DNA of 64,000 bases from Nakamurella panacisegetis (GTDB lineage Bacteria; Actinomycetota; Actinomycetes; Mycobacteriales; Nakamurellaceae): positions 248,001 through 312,000 of the forward strand of contig NZ_LT629710.1 of NCBI RefSeq assembly GCF_900104535.1. Direction: 5' to 3'. This document shows positions 19,923-28,437 of the stretch, piece by piece. The notes under the pieces were generated by a model. That model had not been told where the DNA came from and ran no database searches. It saw only the letters and a list, made by a program, of their open reading frames with translations. Numbering within the stretch: the first letter of the stretch is position 1; each line of letters starts with the position of its first letter. The position numbers and the translations under genes are program-made.

Positions 19923-20910
19923 CGCCTCGGCCGTCCGGGCGGCCGGAGCCGTCCTGTGGCGGCCGTCGGTCAAGCACGGCATCAGGATCGCTCTCGTCCA
20001 CCGCCCGCGGTACGACGACTGGTCGCTGCCCAAGGGCAAGGCCGACAGCGGCGAGAGCGCGCCGGTTACGGCCTGGCGAGAGGTCTGGGAGGAGACGGGT
20101 TTTCGATCGGTCCTGGGCCGCGCCCTGACCACGGTCTCCTACGCGGTCGCCGGTGGCCCGAAGACGGTGCAGTACTTCGCCGCCCGGGCTCTGGGTGGCT
20201 CGTTCACGGCCAACAAGGAGGTCGACCGGCTGGAATGGCTGTCGCCCGGCGCCGCCCGGGCCCTGATGTCCTACGACTTCGACAAGGCGGTGCTGGACAC
20301 CTTCGGCCTGGAACGGCCCGACCTGCGCGGTGTTCTCCTGGTCCGGCACGCTCGGGCCGGGCACCGCGAATCGTTCGACGGGCAGGACATCCTGCGTCCA
20401 CTGGATGCCAAGGGACGGAGGCAGGCCCAGGCTCTGGTGGCCGAACTGCTGCCGTTCGGGCCGGGCCCGGTGCACAGCGCACCGGCCGAGCGGTGCCGGG
20501 CCACGGTGGCGCCGCTGGCCCGCACGCTCGGTCAGGCGGTGGCCATCGAGCCGCTGCTGGCCGAGGAGTCCTATCGTGACGACCCAGCGGCCGCCCGCCG
20601 GCGGCTGGTCGAACTGGCCGGGTCCGAAGCGGTCTGGCCGGAGCGCGGCGCACCGGTTCACCCCGCACGGCCGGCCGCCGGCGCGTCGATCCGCGGCTCC
20701 TTCGCTGGCGGCGTGCCGTCGGCGAAGGTCAGCGCGACCGTCGTCGCCTGCAGTCAGGGCGGTGTGATCCCGGGAGTGGTGAAGTCGCTGGCCGGTCGCT
20801 CGGACGTACCGCTACCACGCATCGGAACGCCCAAGGGGGCCTTCTGGTTCCTCAGTTTCGAGGGCCGGCGCCTGGTCCAGGCCGACGCCTATCCGAGCCC
20901 ACCGGTCTGA
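19912..20910 (+). CDS. mutT1: MutT1-type Nudix hydrolase with C-terminal histidine-phosphatase domain
   Basis: A 332-residue two-domain protein like mycobacterial MutT1 (Rv2985), which hydrolyses 8-oxo-dGTP and diadenosine polyphosphates. The N-terminal Nudix box is intact ([23 protein letters not shown]: the pattern G-x5-E-x7-RE-x2-EE-x-G, near residues 42-64). The C-terminal half has LLVRHARAG and [15 protein letters not shown], the histidine-phosphatase signature. A Gly/Ala-rich insertion near residues 248-272 is longer than I recall in mycobacteria. GTG start overlaps ppk1 by 11 bases, suggesting coupled expression of polyphosphate and nucleotide-sanitising enzymes. Confidence 0.93.
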   Translation: MRNDASAVRAAGAVLWRPSVKHGIRIALVHRPRYDDWSLPKGKADSGESAPVTAWREVWEETGFRSVLGRALTTVSYAVAGGPKTVQYFAARALGGSFTANKEVDRLEWLSPGAARALMSYDFDKAVLDTFGLERPDLRGVLLVRHARAGHRESFDGQDILRPLDAKGRRQAQALVAELLPFGPGPVHSAPAERCRATVAPLARTLGQAVAIEPLLAEESYRDDPAAARRRLVELAGSEAVWPERGAPVHPARPAAGASIRGSFAGGVPSAKVSATVVACSQGGVIPGVVKSLAGRSDVPLPRIGTPKGAFWFLSFEGRRLVQADAYPSPPV

Positions 20911-20944
20911 GCCCGGGCACGGAGGTCTGAGCCCCGGTACGGAA

Positions 20945-20974
20945 AAGGCCCGGACCCCATCGGGTCCGGGCCTT
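20945..20974. terminator. bidirectional terminator between mutT1 and hupB
   Basis: A perfect 13-base-pair stem (AAGGCCCGGACCC/GGGTCCGGGCCTT) with a CATC loop lies between the convergent mutT1 and hupB stops. The minus-strand side is followed by TTTTCC, the plus-strand side by CTCGTATT, so it works best as the hupB terminator and probably also stops mutT1 transcripts. Confidence 0.85.
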
Positions 20975-21008
20975 CTCGTATTCGCCCGGCCGGAGCCGGG
21001 CGGACGGA

Positions 21009-21707
21009 CTACTTCTTCTTGGCCGGGGCGCGCCGAGCCGCCGGAGCCTTCGTGGCCGGGGCGGCCTTGGCGGCCGGAGCCGCCTTCGCCGGAGCGGCCT
21101 TGACCGGAGCGGCCTTGGCCGGAGCCGCCTTGGCCGCGGTGGCCCGCGGAGCCCGGGTGGCCGGAGCCGCCTTGGCCGGAGCGGCCTTTGCCGGAGCGGC
21201 CTTGGCCGCGGTGGCCCGCGGAGCCCGGGTGGCCGGAGCCGCGACCGCGGCCGGCTTGGCCGCGGCGGCGCGGGTCCGGGTGGCCGGCTTGGCCGCCACG
21301 GCCTCGGCCGGCTTGGCCGCGGCGGCGCGGGTGCGCGTCGCCGGTGCCGCCTTGGCGGCGGCCGGAGCCTTCGCGGCGGCGGCGGCGGCCCGGGCGGTGG
21401 TCGGCTTCCCGGTCACCTTGGGCAGCTTGACCGTTCCGGCGATGACGTCCTTGAAGTACTTGCCGGGCCGGAAGGCGGGCACGGTCGTCTTCTTGACCTT
21501 GACCGCCTGGCCGGTGCGCGGGTTCCGCGCCGTTCGGGCGGCGCGGGCGCGCTTCTCGAAAACGCCGAATCCGGAGATCGAGACGTTCTCGCCCTTCTGC
21601 ACCTCGCGCTGAATGAGGTCGATGATGCCCTCGACTGCCGTCTGAGACACCTTCTTGTCCCCATCGAGCCGCTGCGCGAGCTGGTTGATCAGATCGGTCT
21701 TGTTCAC
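21009..21707 (-). CDS. hupB: HU-family DNA-binding protein with long Lys/Ala/Pro tail
   Basis: Nucleoid-associated HU protein. The first ~90 residues form the HU fold (NKTDLINQLAQRLDGDKKVSQ, GENVSISGFGVFEKRARAAR, RNPRTGQAVKVKKTTVPAFRPG). The remaining ~140 residues are a basic low-complexity tail built from repeats such as KAAPA and RTRAAAAKPA, similar to the histone-H1-like tail of mycobacterial HupB. Total length is 232 residues, comparable to HupB of mycobacteria (about 205-215). The GTG at 21707 has GGGAGG six bases upstream. The tail presumably compacts DNA and may be acetylated. It lies next to leuD, as in M. tuberculosis. Confidence 0.96.
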   Translation of the reverse strand: MNKTDLINQLAQRLDGDKKVSQTAVEGIIDLIQREVQKGENVSISGFGVFEKRARAARTARNPRTGQAVKVKKTTVPAFRPGKYFKDVIAGTVKLPKVTGKPTTARAAAAAAKAPAAAKAAPATRTRAAAAKPAEAVAAKPATRTRAAAAKPAAVAAPATRAPRATAAKAAPAKAAPAKAAPATRAPRATAAKAAPAKAAPVKAAPAKAAPAAKAAPATKAPAARRAPAKKK

Positions 21708-21856
21708 TGTCCCTCCCAGGACTTTCCGGCCGTCGGGGATGATTGGGCCGACTGGTGGCACACGGTAGGCCCGAATCGCCCTCAATGCCAACCACCACGC
21801 CACGCCAATACCCGCTGCTGGAAGGGATTTCGGCCTCTCCGCGACCCCGGAGACGG

Positions 21857-21893
21857 CAGTGCCACCGACCGGCAGATCCGGTCGGTGGCACTG
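21857..21893. terminator. strong hairpin downstream of leuD
   Basis: A perfect 16-base-pair inverted repeat (CAGTGCCACCGACCGG and its complement) around a five-base loop lies between the end of leuD (minus) and the hupB start region. There is no T run. It most likely ends or protects the leuCD transcript. It is accompanied by a 12-base palindrome TGTTGCGCAACA at 21910-21921 and a small stem GGTCAGG/CCTGACC at 21943-21959, right after leuD. Confidence 0.55.
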
Positions 21894-21960
21894 GATTGTC
21901 TTGCATATGTGTTGCGCAACAAGCGCTTTCGCCGTTGCCCCAGGTCAGGGGCCCTGACCG

Positions 21961-22554
21961 TCAGACGGCCGTGGTCACCGGCTTGAAGGACGGCCGAGAT
22001 CTTTCAAAATTTGTGATCTCATCGGCATGTCGCAGGGTCAAAGAGATGTCGTCCCAACCCTCCAGCAGTCGCCACTTGGTGTAGGGATCGATCTCGAAGT
22101 CGATCACCAGGGCCCCCGCGGAGACCCGTTGCTCCGGCAGATCAACCGTCACCTGGGTGCCCGGTTCGTTCTCCAGCAGCTTCCACAGCAATTCGACGTC
22201 GGCCTCACTGACCACCGCGGCCAGCAAGCCTTCCTTGGAGCTGTTACCCCGGAATATGTCCGCGAATCGGGGCGAGATGACCACCCGGATCCCGTAGTTC
22301 ATCAGGGCCCAGACCGCGTGCTCGCGAGAGGATCCGGTGCCGAAATCGGGGCCGGCCACCAGTACGGAGCCGCCGGCGAAGGCCGGCTGGTTGATGACGA
22401 ACGTCGGATCGCTGCGCCAGGCGGCGAACAACCCGTCCTCGAAGCCGGTGCGGGTGATCCGCTTGAGGTACACGGCCGGGATGATCTGGTCGGTGTCGAC
22501 GTTGCTGCGGCGCAGCGGAATGCCGATGCCGGTGTGGGTGGTGAAGGCTTCCAT
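21961..22554 (-). CDS. leuD: 3-isopropylmalate dehydratase small subunit
   Basis: LeuD pairs with LeuC to isomerise 2-isopropylmalate to 3-isopropylmalate (and citramalate to 3-methylmalate in the CimA route). The 197 residues begin [27 protein letters not shown] and include [17 protein letters not shown] and [17 protein letters not shown], all standard. ATG at 22554 has AGGAG seven bases upstream. leuD starts 14 bases after the leuC stop, so they form one operon. The length and motifs fit the family closely. Confidence 0.97.
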   Translation of the reverse strand: MEAFTTHTGIGIPLRRSNVDTDQIIPAVYLKRITRTGFEDGLFAAWRSDPTFVINQPAFAGGSVLVAGPDFGTGSSREHAVWALMNYGIRVVISPRFADIFRGNSSKEGLLAAVVSEADVELLWKLLENEPGTQVTVDLPEQRVSAGALVIDFEIDPYTKWRLLEGWDDISLTLRHADEITNFERSRPSFKPVTTAV

Positions 22555-22568
22555 GTCTGTTCTCCTGC

Positions 22569-23981
22569 TCAGCGTTCGGAGCCGACGAGATCGGCCGGGG
22601 ACGAAAGAGTTCCGCGCAGCGCGGTGGCCGCGGCCACCAGGGGCGACACCAGATGGGTGCGTCCGCCCTTGCCCTGCCGGCCTTCGAAGTTGCGGTTCGA
22701 CGTCGACGCGCTGCGCTCGCCCGGGGCCAGCTGGTCGGGATTCATGCCAAGGCACATCGAGCATCCGGCACTGCGCCACTCCGCCCCGGCGTCGGAGAAG
22801 ACCCGGTCCAGCCCTTCGGCTTCGGCCTGCGCCTTGACCCGCATCGAGCCGGGTACGACCAGCATGCGCAGGCCCGGATCGATCCGCTTGCCCTTGAGGA
22901 TGTCGGCCGCGGCCCGGAGGTCCTCGATCCGACCGTTGGTGCACGAGCCGAGAAACACCGTGTCGACCCGGATCTCGCGGAGCGGCGTACCGGCCGTGAG
23001 GCCCATGTACTCCAGCGCGCGCTCGGCCGCGGTGCGCTCGTTGTCGTCCACGATCAGCTCGGGATCAGGCACCGAGGCCGAGAGAGGCAGGCCCTGACCC
23101 GGGTTGGTGCCCCAGGTGACGAAGGGCGAGAGCTCCGCCGCGTCCAGGATCACCTCGGCATCGAAAACCGCGTCGTCGTCGGTGGTCAGGCTCGACCAGT
23201 AGGCGACGGCGGCGTCCCAGTCGGCCCCCTTCGGGGCGTGCGGACGACCTTGGATGTAGTCGTAGGTGGTCTGGTCGGGGGCGATCATCCCGGCCCGGGC
23301 GCCGGCTTCGATGGACATGTTGGCCACCGTCATCCTGGCTTCCATCGACAGGGCGCGGATGGCCGACCCTCGGTACTCCAGGACGTATCCCTGTCCGCCG
23401 CCGGTCCCGATCTTGGCGATGACGGCCAGGATGATGTCCTTGGCCGTGACGCCCGGCGCCAGCTCGCCGTCGACCGTGACCGCCATGGTCTTGAACGGCT
23501 TGAGCGGCAACGTCTGGGTGGCCATCACGTGCTCGACCTCACTGGTGCCGATGCCGAAGGCGAGCGCGCCGAACGCGCCGTGGGTCGAAGTGTGCGAGTC
23601 GCCGCAGACGATCGTCATACCGGGCTGGGTGATCCCCATCTGGGGGCCCACGACGTGGACGATGCCCTGCTCGAAGTCGCCCATCGGGAACAGCCGGACG
23701 CCGAACTCCGCGCAGTTGGACCGCAGCTTCTCGATCTGGGTGCGTGAGACCTCGTCGGCGATCGGGAGATTGATGCCGGTGGTCGGCACGTTGTGATCCT
23801 CGGTAGCCAGCGTCAGGTCGGGCCGGCGAACCGGGCGCCCGGCCAGCCGCAGGCCGTCGAAGGCCTGCGGACTGGTGACCTCGTGCACGAGATGGAGGTC
23901 GATGTAGAGCAGGTCGGGCTCACCCTCCGCTCGGTGCACCACGTGTGCTTCCCATACCTTCTCGGCGAGAGTGCGCCCCAT
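22569..23981 (-). CDS. leuC: 3-isopropylmalate dehydratase large subunit
   Basis: LeuC is the [4Fe-4S] large subunit of isopropylmalate isomerase. The 470 residues contain [13 protein letters not shown] at the start, [20 protein letters not shown], and the cluster cysteines in FLGSCTNGR and [16 protein letters not shown] at 23981 gives the usual length; upstream in-frame sequence is not family-like. It is divergent from an IclR regulator gene, whose orthologues control leuCD in other actinomycetes (LtbR in Corynebacterium, NdgR in Streptomyces). The 5' leader contains two small stems (24011-24027 and 24050-24068) but no leader peptide rich in leucine. Confidence 0.97.
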   Translation of the reverse strand: MGRTLAEKVWEAHVVHRAEGEPDLLYIDLHLVHEVTSPQAFDGLRLAGRPVRRPDLTLATEDHNVPTTGINLPIADEVSRTQIEKLRSNCAEFGVRLFPMGDFEQGIVHVVGPQMGITQPGMTIVCGDSHTSTHGAFGALAFGIGTSEVEHVMATQTLPLKPFKTMAVTVDGELAPGVTAKDIILAVIAKIGTGGGQGYVLEYRGSAIRALSMEARMTVANMSIEAGARAGMIAPDQTTYDYIQGRPHAPKGADWDAAVAYWSSLTTDDDAVFDAEVILDAAELSPFVTWGTNPGQGLPLSASVPDPELIVDDNERTAAERALEYMGLTAGTPLREIRVDTVFLGSCTNGRIEDLRAAADILKGKRIDPGLRMLVVPGSMRVKAQAEAEGLDRVFSDAGAEWRSAGCSMCLGMNPDQLAPGERSASTSNRNFEGRQGKGGRTHLVSPLVAAATALRGTLSSPADLVGSER

Positions 23982-24097
23982 TGCGGCCTTTCCTTTCACG
24001 ATTACTTTCCCGCGCCTGAAGGGCGCGCGGCGTGGTGCCACAGCGAGCCGGTCCGGGCAAGCCGGACCCGGAAATCCCGGCACCGGCCGATATCGCG

Positions 24098-24127
24098 TGG
24101 ACATCTCAGCATGCGGGAATCTAGTAT
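24098..24127 (+). promoter_or_regulatory. promoter of the IclR gene, leaderless
   Basis: TGGACA at 24098-24103 (-35, five of six matches), an 18-base spacer, and TAGTAT at 24122-24127 (-10). The ATG of the regulator begins six bases later at 24134, so transcription should start at or next to the start codon and no ribosome site is present. This makes a leaderless mRNA likely. Confidence 0.65.
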
Positions 24128-24133
24128 CGCTGC

Positions 24134-24835
24134 ATGGGACAGTCTAGCGGCATCGGTGTGTTGGACAAAGCGGTTCAGGTACTGCGGGCGACCACCGCCG
24201 CCCCGAGCGGGCTGGCCGAACTGTGCGCCGCCACCGGACTCCCGCGGGCCACCGCCCACCGGCTGGCCGTCGGCCTCGAGGTACACGGCCTGCTGGCCCG
24301 TGACGCCTTTGGTCGCTGGCGCCCCGGCCCGATGCTGGCCGTCCTCGCCGCCGGCGCCCCCGACCTGCTGGTGGCGGCCGCCGCCGATGTGCTCCCCCGC
24401 CTCCGGGACCGCACCGGGGAGAGCGTGCAGATCTACCGACCCGACGGCTTCTCCCGCATCTGCATCGCCGTCGCCGAGCCGACGTCCGGGCTGCGGGACA
24501 CCGTGCCGCTGGGCACCCGGCTGCCGATGACGGCCGGGTCCGGGGCCAAGGTGCTCACCGCCTGGGCCGATCCGGCGACGTCCAGGGCGATCCTGGCCGA
24601 GGCCTCGTTCACCGAACGGGTGCTGGCCGAGGTACGCCGCCGCGGGTGGGCCCAGTCGGTGGCCGAGCGTGAGACCGGAGTGGCGTCGGTGTCGGCCCCG
24701 GTTCGCGACCGGGCGGGCCAGGTCATCGCCGCGGTCTCGGTGTCCGGACCGGTCGAGCGGATCGGTCGCCGCCCGGGCGAACGGTGGGCCGGTGATCTGA
24801 TCCAGGCGTCGGAAGCGCTGACCGCCCGGCTGTAG
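24134..24835 (+). CDS. IclR-family transcriptional regulator (LtbR/NdgR type)
   Basis: A 233-residue IclR regulator. An N-terminal winged helix-turn-helix (about residues 8-60, [43 protein letters not shown]) is followed by the effector domain with [22 protein letters not shown] and [22 protein letters not shown]. Position and sequence match LtbR of Corynebacterium glutamicum and NdgR of Streptomyces, which regulate leuCD and, in some species, leuB and other amino acid genes. It is divergent from leuC with 152 bases between starts and probably represses itself and leuCD. Its start looks leaderless (see promoter). Confidence 0.93.
   Translation: MGQSSGIGVLDKAVQVLRATTAAPSGLAELCAATGLPRATAHRLAVGLEVHGLLARDAFGRWRPGPMLAVLAAGAPDLLVAAAADVLPRLRDRTGESVQIYRPDGFSRICIAVAEPTSGLRDTVPLGTRLPMTAGSGAKVLTAWADPATSRAILAEASFTERVLAEVRRRGWAQSVAERETGVASVSAPVRDRAGQVIAAVSVSGPVERIGRRPGERWAGDLIQASEALTARL
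24141..24168 (-). promoter_or_regulatory. candidate leuCD promoter inside the IclR coding start
   Basis: On the minus strand TTGTCC (24163-24168) and TAGACT (24141-24146) are separated by 16 bases. A transcript starting near 24134 would have a ~150-base leader before leuC. The match is moderate and no better pair was found in the intergenic region. If right, the leuCD and regulator promoters face each other. Confidence 0.35.
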
Positions 24836-24847
24836 CCGGTAACGCAG

Positions 24848-24881
24848 AAGACCCCCGCAGACCGAAGTCCGCGGGGGTCTT
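24848..24881. terminator. bidirectional terminator between the IclR gene and tRNA-Glu
   Basis: An 11-base-pair stem AAGACCCCCGC/GCGGGGGTCTT, extended by an inner GAC/GTC stem closing a CGAA loop. It lies 12 bases after the regulator stop and four bases beyond the CCA end of tRNA-Glu on the other strand, so it probably serves both. Confidence 0.85.
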
Positions 24882-24885
24882 TCGC

Positions 24886-24961
24886 TGGTAGCCCCGAAGG
24901 GATTCGAACCCTCGCTACCGCCGTGAGAGGGCGGCGTCCTAGGCCGCTAGACGACGGGGCC
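24886..24961 (-). tRNA. tRNA-Glu, anticodon CTC
   Basis: The minus strand folds as a complete tRNA: seven-pair acceptor stem GGCCCCG/CGGGGCT (first pair G-U), D arm GTCTAGCGGCCTAGGAC, anticodon loop CTCTCAC with CTC at 34-36, and T loop TTCGAAT. The 3' CCA is encoded (complement of 24886-24888). It reads GAG codons. It lies close to gltX, as in mycobacteria. Confidence 0.96.
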
Positions 24962-25057
24962 CTAGGTGACACTCGGTCGCACTGCTCGTGACCGAAGAGA
25001 ATCATACCTGACCACGGGGGCCGGATCGGCCACTCGCGATCGCGTACTCGGATGTCG

Positions 25058-25129
25058 CTGGGGTACTAGGACTCGAACCTAGAATGAGGGAATCAGAATC
25101 CCTAGTGTTGCCAATTACACCATACCCCA
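25058..25129 (-). tRNA. tRNA-Gln, anticodon CTG
   Basis: 72 bases on the minus strand with acceptor stem TGGGGTA/TACCCCA, anticodon loop TTCTGAT carrying CTG, and T loop TTCGAGT. CCA is not encoded. In an organism using GltX plus GatCAB (both in this window), this tRNA is first charged with Glu and then amidated. Confidence 0.96.
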
Positions 25130-25237
25130 AAGCTGTTCCACTGCAGGCACTTTCAGGCGATCACTCACCGACGAAGGCACCGAGAGACCATCTTACAGGC
25201 CGATCGCGTCCCGACCAATTCGGCGCATCGGGCCAGC

Positions 25238-26017
25238 TCAGAGCATCCGTGACGCGGCCTGGCCGGTCAGCAGCTCTCGAGCCAGCGCCCCGTCCACGAC
25301 GTCCAGCCCGGTCACCTCGGCCAGCCGGGCTGACGCGCCCGGTATCGACGCCACCGCGTCCTGCGCTCCGTGCGGCCGACCGGCACCGTCGCGGTTCAAC
25401 CAGACTGCGGCCAACCCGGCCCGCAGGGCACCGATCGCGTCGGTGGCCCACCGGTCGCCGACGTAGACGACGCGCTCCGGCGGCAACCCGAGCGAGGCGG
25501 CCCCGGCCAGGAAGATCCCCGGGTCCGGCTTGGCCACGCCGAGGTCACCGGAGAACACGGCGCCGTCGATGAAGTCGGCCAGGCCGGCCGCGGCCATCTT
25601 GCGGCGCTGGTACGGCCCGTCCGCGTTGGACAGCACGGCGATGGCCGCCCCGTCCGCCCGGAAGCGCTCCAGCGCGGCCGCGACGTCGTCGAACTGCGCG
25701 TAGTGGGTGAAGATCGAGGTGTTGCGGAGTTCTTCCAGGGGCGCCGCGTCGAGTTCCAGGGTGCCCGCCGGATCCATCTCGTCAATGACGGCCGCCATCC
25801 GGGCCACCAGCATGTCGTCGAAGGTCAGTTCGCCCGACAGGAACCGCTCGTACTGCACGTCGCTGACCGCCGCCCACGAGAGGAGCATCCGCTCCCCCAC
25901 GTCCGGGGCGGACCCGAACGCGGCCGCGACGTCGAGCAGGGCGTTGCGAGCGGCCCCGCTGAAGTCGATCAGCGTGTCGTCGATGTCGAACAGCACGCCG
26001 TACGGGCCAGGATTCAT
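25238..26017 (-). CDS. HAD-superfamily hydrolase
   Basis: A 259-residue haloacid-dehalogenase-type phosphatase. Motif I is [14 protein letters not shown] near residues 8-21, motif [11 protein letters not shown], motif III the lysine of [10 protein letters not shown], and motif [17 protein letters not shown] helical cap lies between motifs I and II (C1 type). The substrate cannot be told; the family covers phosphoglycolate-, pyrimidine- and sugar-phosphate phosphatases. Its ATG overlaps the gltX stop by four bases, so it is co-translated with glutamyl-tRNA synthetase. The two tRNAs lie downstream on the same strand. Confidence 0.88.
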   Translation of the reverse strand: MNPGPYGVLFDIDDTLIDFSGAARNALLDVAAAFGSAPDVGERMLLSWAAVSDVQYERFLSGELTFDDMLVARMAAVIDEMDPAGTLELDAAPLEELRNTSIFTHYAQFDDVAAALERFRADGAAIAVLSNADGPYQRRKMAAAGLADFIDGAVFSGDLGVAKPDPGIFLAGAASLGLPPERVVYVGDRWATDAIGALRAGLAAVWLNRDGAGRPHGAQDAVASIPGASARLAEVTGLDVVDGALARELLTGQAASRML

Positions 26018-27582
26018 CGATCGGCGAGCTGCATCGCCGCCCGCAGCCGCATCATCGTGCGATCCCGGCCCAGCAACTCCAGCGACTCGTACAGCGGCGG
26101 GGAGATGGTCCGTCCGGTGGCCCCGACCCGGACCGGCGCGAAGGCCACCTTCGGCTTGAGGCCCAGTCCGTCGATCAGGGCCGCCTTCAGCGCCGACTCG
26201 ATGTCGGCGGCGACGAAGTGGTCCAGACTCTCCAGGGCGCTGACCGCGGCGGCCAGGACCGGCCCGGCCTCCGGCTTGAGAACCTTGACCGCGGCCGTCG
26301 GGTCGACCTCGAACGTGGTCTCGGCGACCAGCAGGAAGTCGATCATCTCGGCCGCGTCCTTGAGCAGGATGCAGCGCTCTTGGACCAAGGGCGCGGCCCG
26401 CTCGATCACGGCGTGCTGGGTCGCGGACAGTTCGGCCAGGCGGCCGGAGGACACGACGTAGGCCGACAGTCGCGCGGCGAAGTCGGCCGGCGCGAGCATC
26501 CGCAGGTGGGTCGAGTTGATGGCCTCGGCCTTCTTGCGGTCGAAACGGGCCGGGTTGCCGGAGATCCGCTTTCCGTCGAACGCGGCGACCAGCTCCTCGG
26601 GCGTGAAGATATCGCGGTCCTCGGCCAGCGACCAACCCAGCAGCGCCAGGTAGTTGATCATTCCCTCGGCGACGAAGCCGTCCTCCCGGTACTGGAAGAG
26701 GTTGGACTGCGGATCCCGTTTGGACAGCTTGCGGTTGCCCTCACCGGTGACGAACGGCATGTGCCCGAACTCCGGGGTGTACTGCGCCACGCCGATGTCG
26801 GCCAGCGCCTCGTAGAGCGCGATCTGCCGGGGGGTGGAAGGCAGCAGGTCCTCGCCGCGCAGCACGTGGGTGATGCCCATCAGCGCATCGTCGACCGGAT
26901 TCACCAACGTGTACAGCGGGTGCCCGTTTCCCCGGACCATCACCGGATCGGGCACCGTGCCGTTCGGGAAGGTCACCCGGCCCCGGACCAGGTCGTCGAA
27001 CGAGATGTCGCGGTCGGGCATCCGCAGGCGCAGCACCGGGGCCCGCCCGGCGCTCTTCGCCGCCAGGACGAGGGCTTCGTCGGGCACCCGGTCGTAATTG
27101 TCGTAGCCGAGCTTCGGGTCACGTCCGGCGGCCAGGTGGCGGGCGGTGTAGTCGTCGACCGTGGAGTAGGACTCGTAGAGGTGCCCGGCCTCGAGCAGCC
27201 GCCGCGCCACGTCGGCGTAGATGTCCTTGCGCTGGCTCTGCCGGTACGGGGCGTGCGGGCCGCCGACCAGCGGGCCCTCGTCCCAATCGATGCCGAGCCA
27301 GTTCAGCGCGTCGATCAGGGACTGGTAGGACTCCTCGGAGTCCCGAGCCGCATCGGTGTCCTCGATCCGGAACACCAGGGTGCCCCCGTAGTGCCGGGCG
27401 AAGGCCCAGTTGAACAGGGCGGTCCGGGCCAGCCCGACGTGTGGTGTGCCCGTCGGTGACGGGCAGAACCGGGCGCGGACCGGGCGGACCGGCGGTTCGG
27501 CTGGGCCGCCCGTCGGCGACGGACCGGGCCCGGGGTGGGAATCGGCGGCGGGCGGGACGGGGATGCTCAGCGAGTCAGTCAT
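26014..27582 (-). CDS. gltX: glutamyl-tRNA synthetase
   Basis: Class I synthetase charging tRNA-Glu and probably also tRNA-Gln, since gatCAB is present and no glnS is seen in the window. The 522 residues start with a Pro-rich lead of ~32 residues, then [24 protein letters not shown] (HIGH motif TPHVG), [10 protein letters not shown], the [20 protein letters not shown] segment and KLSKRDP (KMSKS equivalent). The C-terminal anticodon-binding domain is present. It is 34 bases downstream of an FAH-family gene and is coupled to the HAD gene. tRNA-Glu and tRNA-Gln follow within ~1 kb. Confidence 0.97.
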   Translation of the reverse strand: MTDSLSIPVPPAADSHPGPGPSPTGGPAEPPVRPVRARFCPSPTGTPHVGLARTALFNWAFARHYGGTLVFRIEDTDAARDSEESYQSLIDALNWLGIDWDEGPLVGGPHAPYRQSQRKDIYADVARRLLEAGHLYESYSTVDDYTARHLAAGRDPKLGYDNYDRVPDEALVLAAKSAGRAPVLRLRMPDRDISFDDLVRGRVTFPNGTVPDPVMVRGNGHPLYTLVNPVDDALMGITHVLRGEDLLPSTPRQIALYEALADIGVAQYTPEFGHMPFVTGEGNRKLSKRDPQSNLFQYREDGFVAEGMINYLALLGWSLAEDRDIFTPEELVAAFDGKRISGNPARFDRKKAEAINSTHLRMLAPADFAARLSAYVVSSGRLAELSATQHAVIERAAPLVQERCILLKDAAEMIDFLLVAETTFEVDPTAAVKVLKPEAGPVLAAAVSALESLDHFVAADIESALKAALIDGLGLKPKVAFAPVRVGATGRTISPPLYESLELLGRDRTMMRLRAAMQLADR

Positions 27583-27616
27583 AGCCCGACCAGCCTATCC
27601 GGCCCGCGCCGACCGG

Positions 27617-28390
27617 CTAACGGTCGACGACCGGGTTGGTGAGCGTACCGATCCCCTCGACCGTGACCGACACGGTCTGCCCGGCCACCATGGGGCCGAC
27701 GCCGGCCGGGGTGCCGGTGAGGATCACATCACCGGGCAGCAGCGTCATGATCGCCGAGATGAACTCGATCTGGGCCGCCACGCTGTGCACCATGTCGGCG
27801 GTGTGGCCGTCCTGCTTGACCTCGTCGTCGAGCTCGGTGCGGATCTCGACGTCGCTCGGGTCGAGTTCGGTCTCGATCCACGGGCCGATCGGGCAGAACG
27901 AGTCGAAGCCCTTGCCGCGGGTGAACTGCACGTCGGCCCGCTGCAGGTCCCGCGCGGTGACGTCGTTGGCCACGGTGTAGCCCAGGATCACCGACGAGGC
28001 GTTCTCCGCCTTGACGTCTCGACACGGACGGCCGATCACCACGGCGAGCTCGCCCTCGAACTCCACCCGCGAGGACGACGGCGGGATCTGGATCGGGGCA
28101 CCGGGGCCAATCACGGAGGTGGAAGGCTTGATGAAGATCAGCGGCTCGTCCGGGACGGCGTTGCCCAGTTCAGCGGCGTGGTCGGCGTAGTTGCGGCCCA
28201 CCGCGACCACCTTCGACGGCAGGATCGGGGCCAGCAGCCGGGTCTGGCCCAGCGGCCATTCCCGGCCGGTGAATTCCGGTGTGCCGAAGGGGTGGTCGAC
28301 GATCTCCTTGGCCACCAGGTTGTCCTCGTCGGTGCCTTCCACCACGACGAAGGCAACCCCCGACGGGTGGGCGATCCGGGCCAGGCGCAT
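27617..28390 (-). CDS. fumarylacetoacetate hydrolase family protein
   Basis: A 257-residue FAH-family protein. It contains KVVAVGRNYADHAAELGN, LIFIKPSTSVIGPG, the metal-binding EFEGELAVVIGRPC (Glu residues), GYTVANDVTARDLQ (Asp) and TGTPAGVGPM. Members cleave C-C bonds of acylpyruvates or decarboxylate oxaloacetate-like acids; the substrate here is unknown. The orthologue in M. tuberculosis (Rv2993c) is also next to gltX. ATG at 28390 with AAGGAA upstream; the reading frame before it is not family-like. It lies 47 bases after cimA in the same direction. Confidence 0.93.
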   Translation of the reverse strand: MRLARIAHPSGVAFVVVEGTDEDNLVAKEIVDHPFGTPEFTGREWPLGQTRLLAPILPSKVVAVGRNYADHAAELGNAVPDEPLIFIKPSTSVIGPGAPIQIPPSSSRVEFEGELAVVIGRPCRDVKAENASSVILGYTVANDVTARDLQRADVQFTRGKGFDSFCPIGPWIETELDPSDVEIRTELDDEVKQDGHTADMVHSVAAQIEFISAIMTLLPGDVILTGTPAGVGPMVAGQTVSVTVEGIGTLTNPVVDR

Positions 28391-28437
28391 GAGAATTGAT
28401 TCCTTTTCGGGCGGGAGGGTGAGCGGATCGCCGGCCG

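Noticed and set aside
17742-20132. 796-codon minus-strand open frame opposite ppk1
   Set aside because: No domain similarity; ppk1 on the plus strand matches its family end to end.
21009-21420. Repeated DNA units, considered as a CRISPR or tandem repeat array
   Set aside because: Units are codon repeats inside the hupB tail, in frame, with no spacers.
21019-21612. Ala/Gly/Val-rich plus-strand frame that looks like a repetitive membrane protein
   Set aside because: It is the antisense reading of the hupB Lys/Ala/Pro tail.
21910-21921. Palindrome TGTTGCGCAACA, considered as a regulator operator for hupB
   Set aside because: It lies just past the leuD stop and about 200 bases from the hupB start; a 12-base palindrome alone is not enough evidence.
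24002-24112. 36-codon minus-strand frame between the IclR gene and leuC, considered as a leucine leader peptide
   Set aside because: It has only scattered Leu codons, no ribosome site, and is not followed by a T-tailed terminator.
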